NCBI GenBank assembly: GCA_964590195.1
Contig: CAZPWJ010000053.1
Coordinates: 1-31,877 of the forward strand
Direction of reading: 5' to 3'
From: GCA-2731375 sp964590195
GTDB lineage: Bacteria; Pseudomonadota; Alphaproteobacteria; GCA-2731375
DNA: 31,877 nucleotides
Part shown: in pieces, positions 31,868-31,877 of the stretch
Numbering within the stretch: the stretch's first letter is position 1
How the letters are laid out: every line of letters begins with the position of its first letter
Made by a program: the position numbers and the translations under genes
The notes under the pieces: generated by a model
Seen by the model: only the letters and a program-made list of their open reading frames with translations
Database searches by the model: none
What the model was told of the DNA's origin: nothing

Positions 31868-31877
31868 AATCTTGGGC

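Overview
The window looks like chromosomal DNA from a GC-rich alphaproteobacterium, probably Rhodospirillales-like and possibly an uncultured marine lineage. This is inferred from a glutamate synthase pair whose lengths and cluster cysteines match the Azospirillum type, a proton-translocating transhydrogenase beta subunit, tight operons with AGGAG-type ribosome sites, and a selenoprotein. No rRNA, tRNA, CRISPR array or insertion sequence was seen.

Layout. (1) 1-444 is an AT-rich, apparently non-coding edge. It is followed by a three-gene plus-strand operon (445-2275): cupin, NTF2/SnoaL-like protein and FMN-dependent alpha-hydroxy-acid dehydrogenase. (2) 2289-13314 on the minus strand is a compact block of 14 genes in two transcription units. 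Thirteen look like parts of one uncharacterised cell-envelope apparatus: an ExbD/TolR-like protein, two tandem lytic transglycosylases, two cytosolic proteins of unknown family, a membrane-spanning protein with a Lon-like N-terminal domain and a Pro-rich periplasmic arm, a lipoprotein, two exported helical proteins, a MotA/TolQ/ExbB-like channel subunit, two more inner-membrane-anchored Pro-rich proteins, and a small exported protein. The fourteenth is an MFS transporter at the end of the first unit. A nearly identical 35-36 bp element lies just upstream of both units (13365-13399 and 6701-6736), which suggests they are one regulon. (3) 13758-20779 on the plus strand holds gltB, gltD and an EamA-family permease. 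(4) 20880-22874 encodes a 2-oxoacid dehydrogenase E1 alpha/beta pair with no E2 or E3 in the window. (5) 22970-25525 holds a DUF2182 membrane protein, convergent with a CobW-type metallochaperone GTPase and a luciferase-like oxidoreductase. (6) 25645-29704 on the plus strand is an operon of a UGSC-family selenoprotein, a PhnD-like binding protein without a signal peptide, and a GMC oxidoreductase. The selenoprotein gene is interrupted by an in-frame TGA that reads as Sec-Gly-Ser-Cys and is followed by a good bacterial SECIS candidate. (7) 29717-31867 on the minus strand holds a TPR protein and pntB.

The two most interesting items are the envelope apparatus and the selenoprotein. The envelope genes combine a predicted proton-driven stator pair (ExbD-like and TolQ-like subunits at opposite ends of the block), peptidoglycan-cutting enzymes and several periplasm-reaching proteins, so a machine that couples proton motive force to local cell-wall remodelling or cross-envelope work is a reasonable hypothesis. 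The selenoprotein would be mis-annotated as two genes or a pseudogene by standard gene callers.
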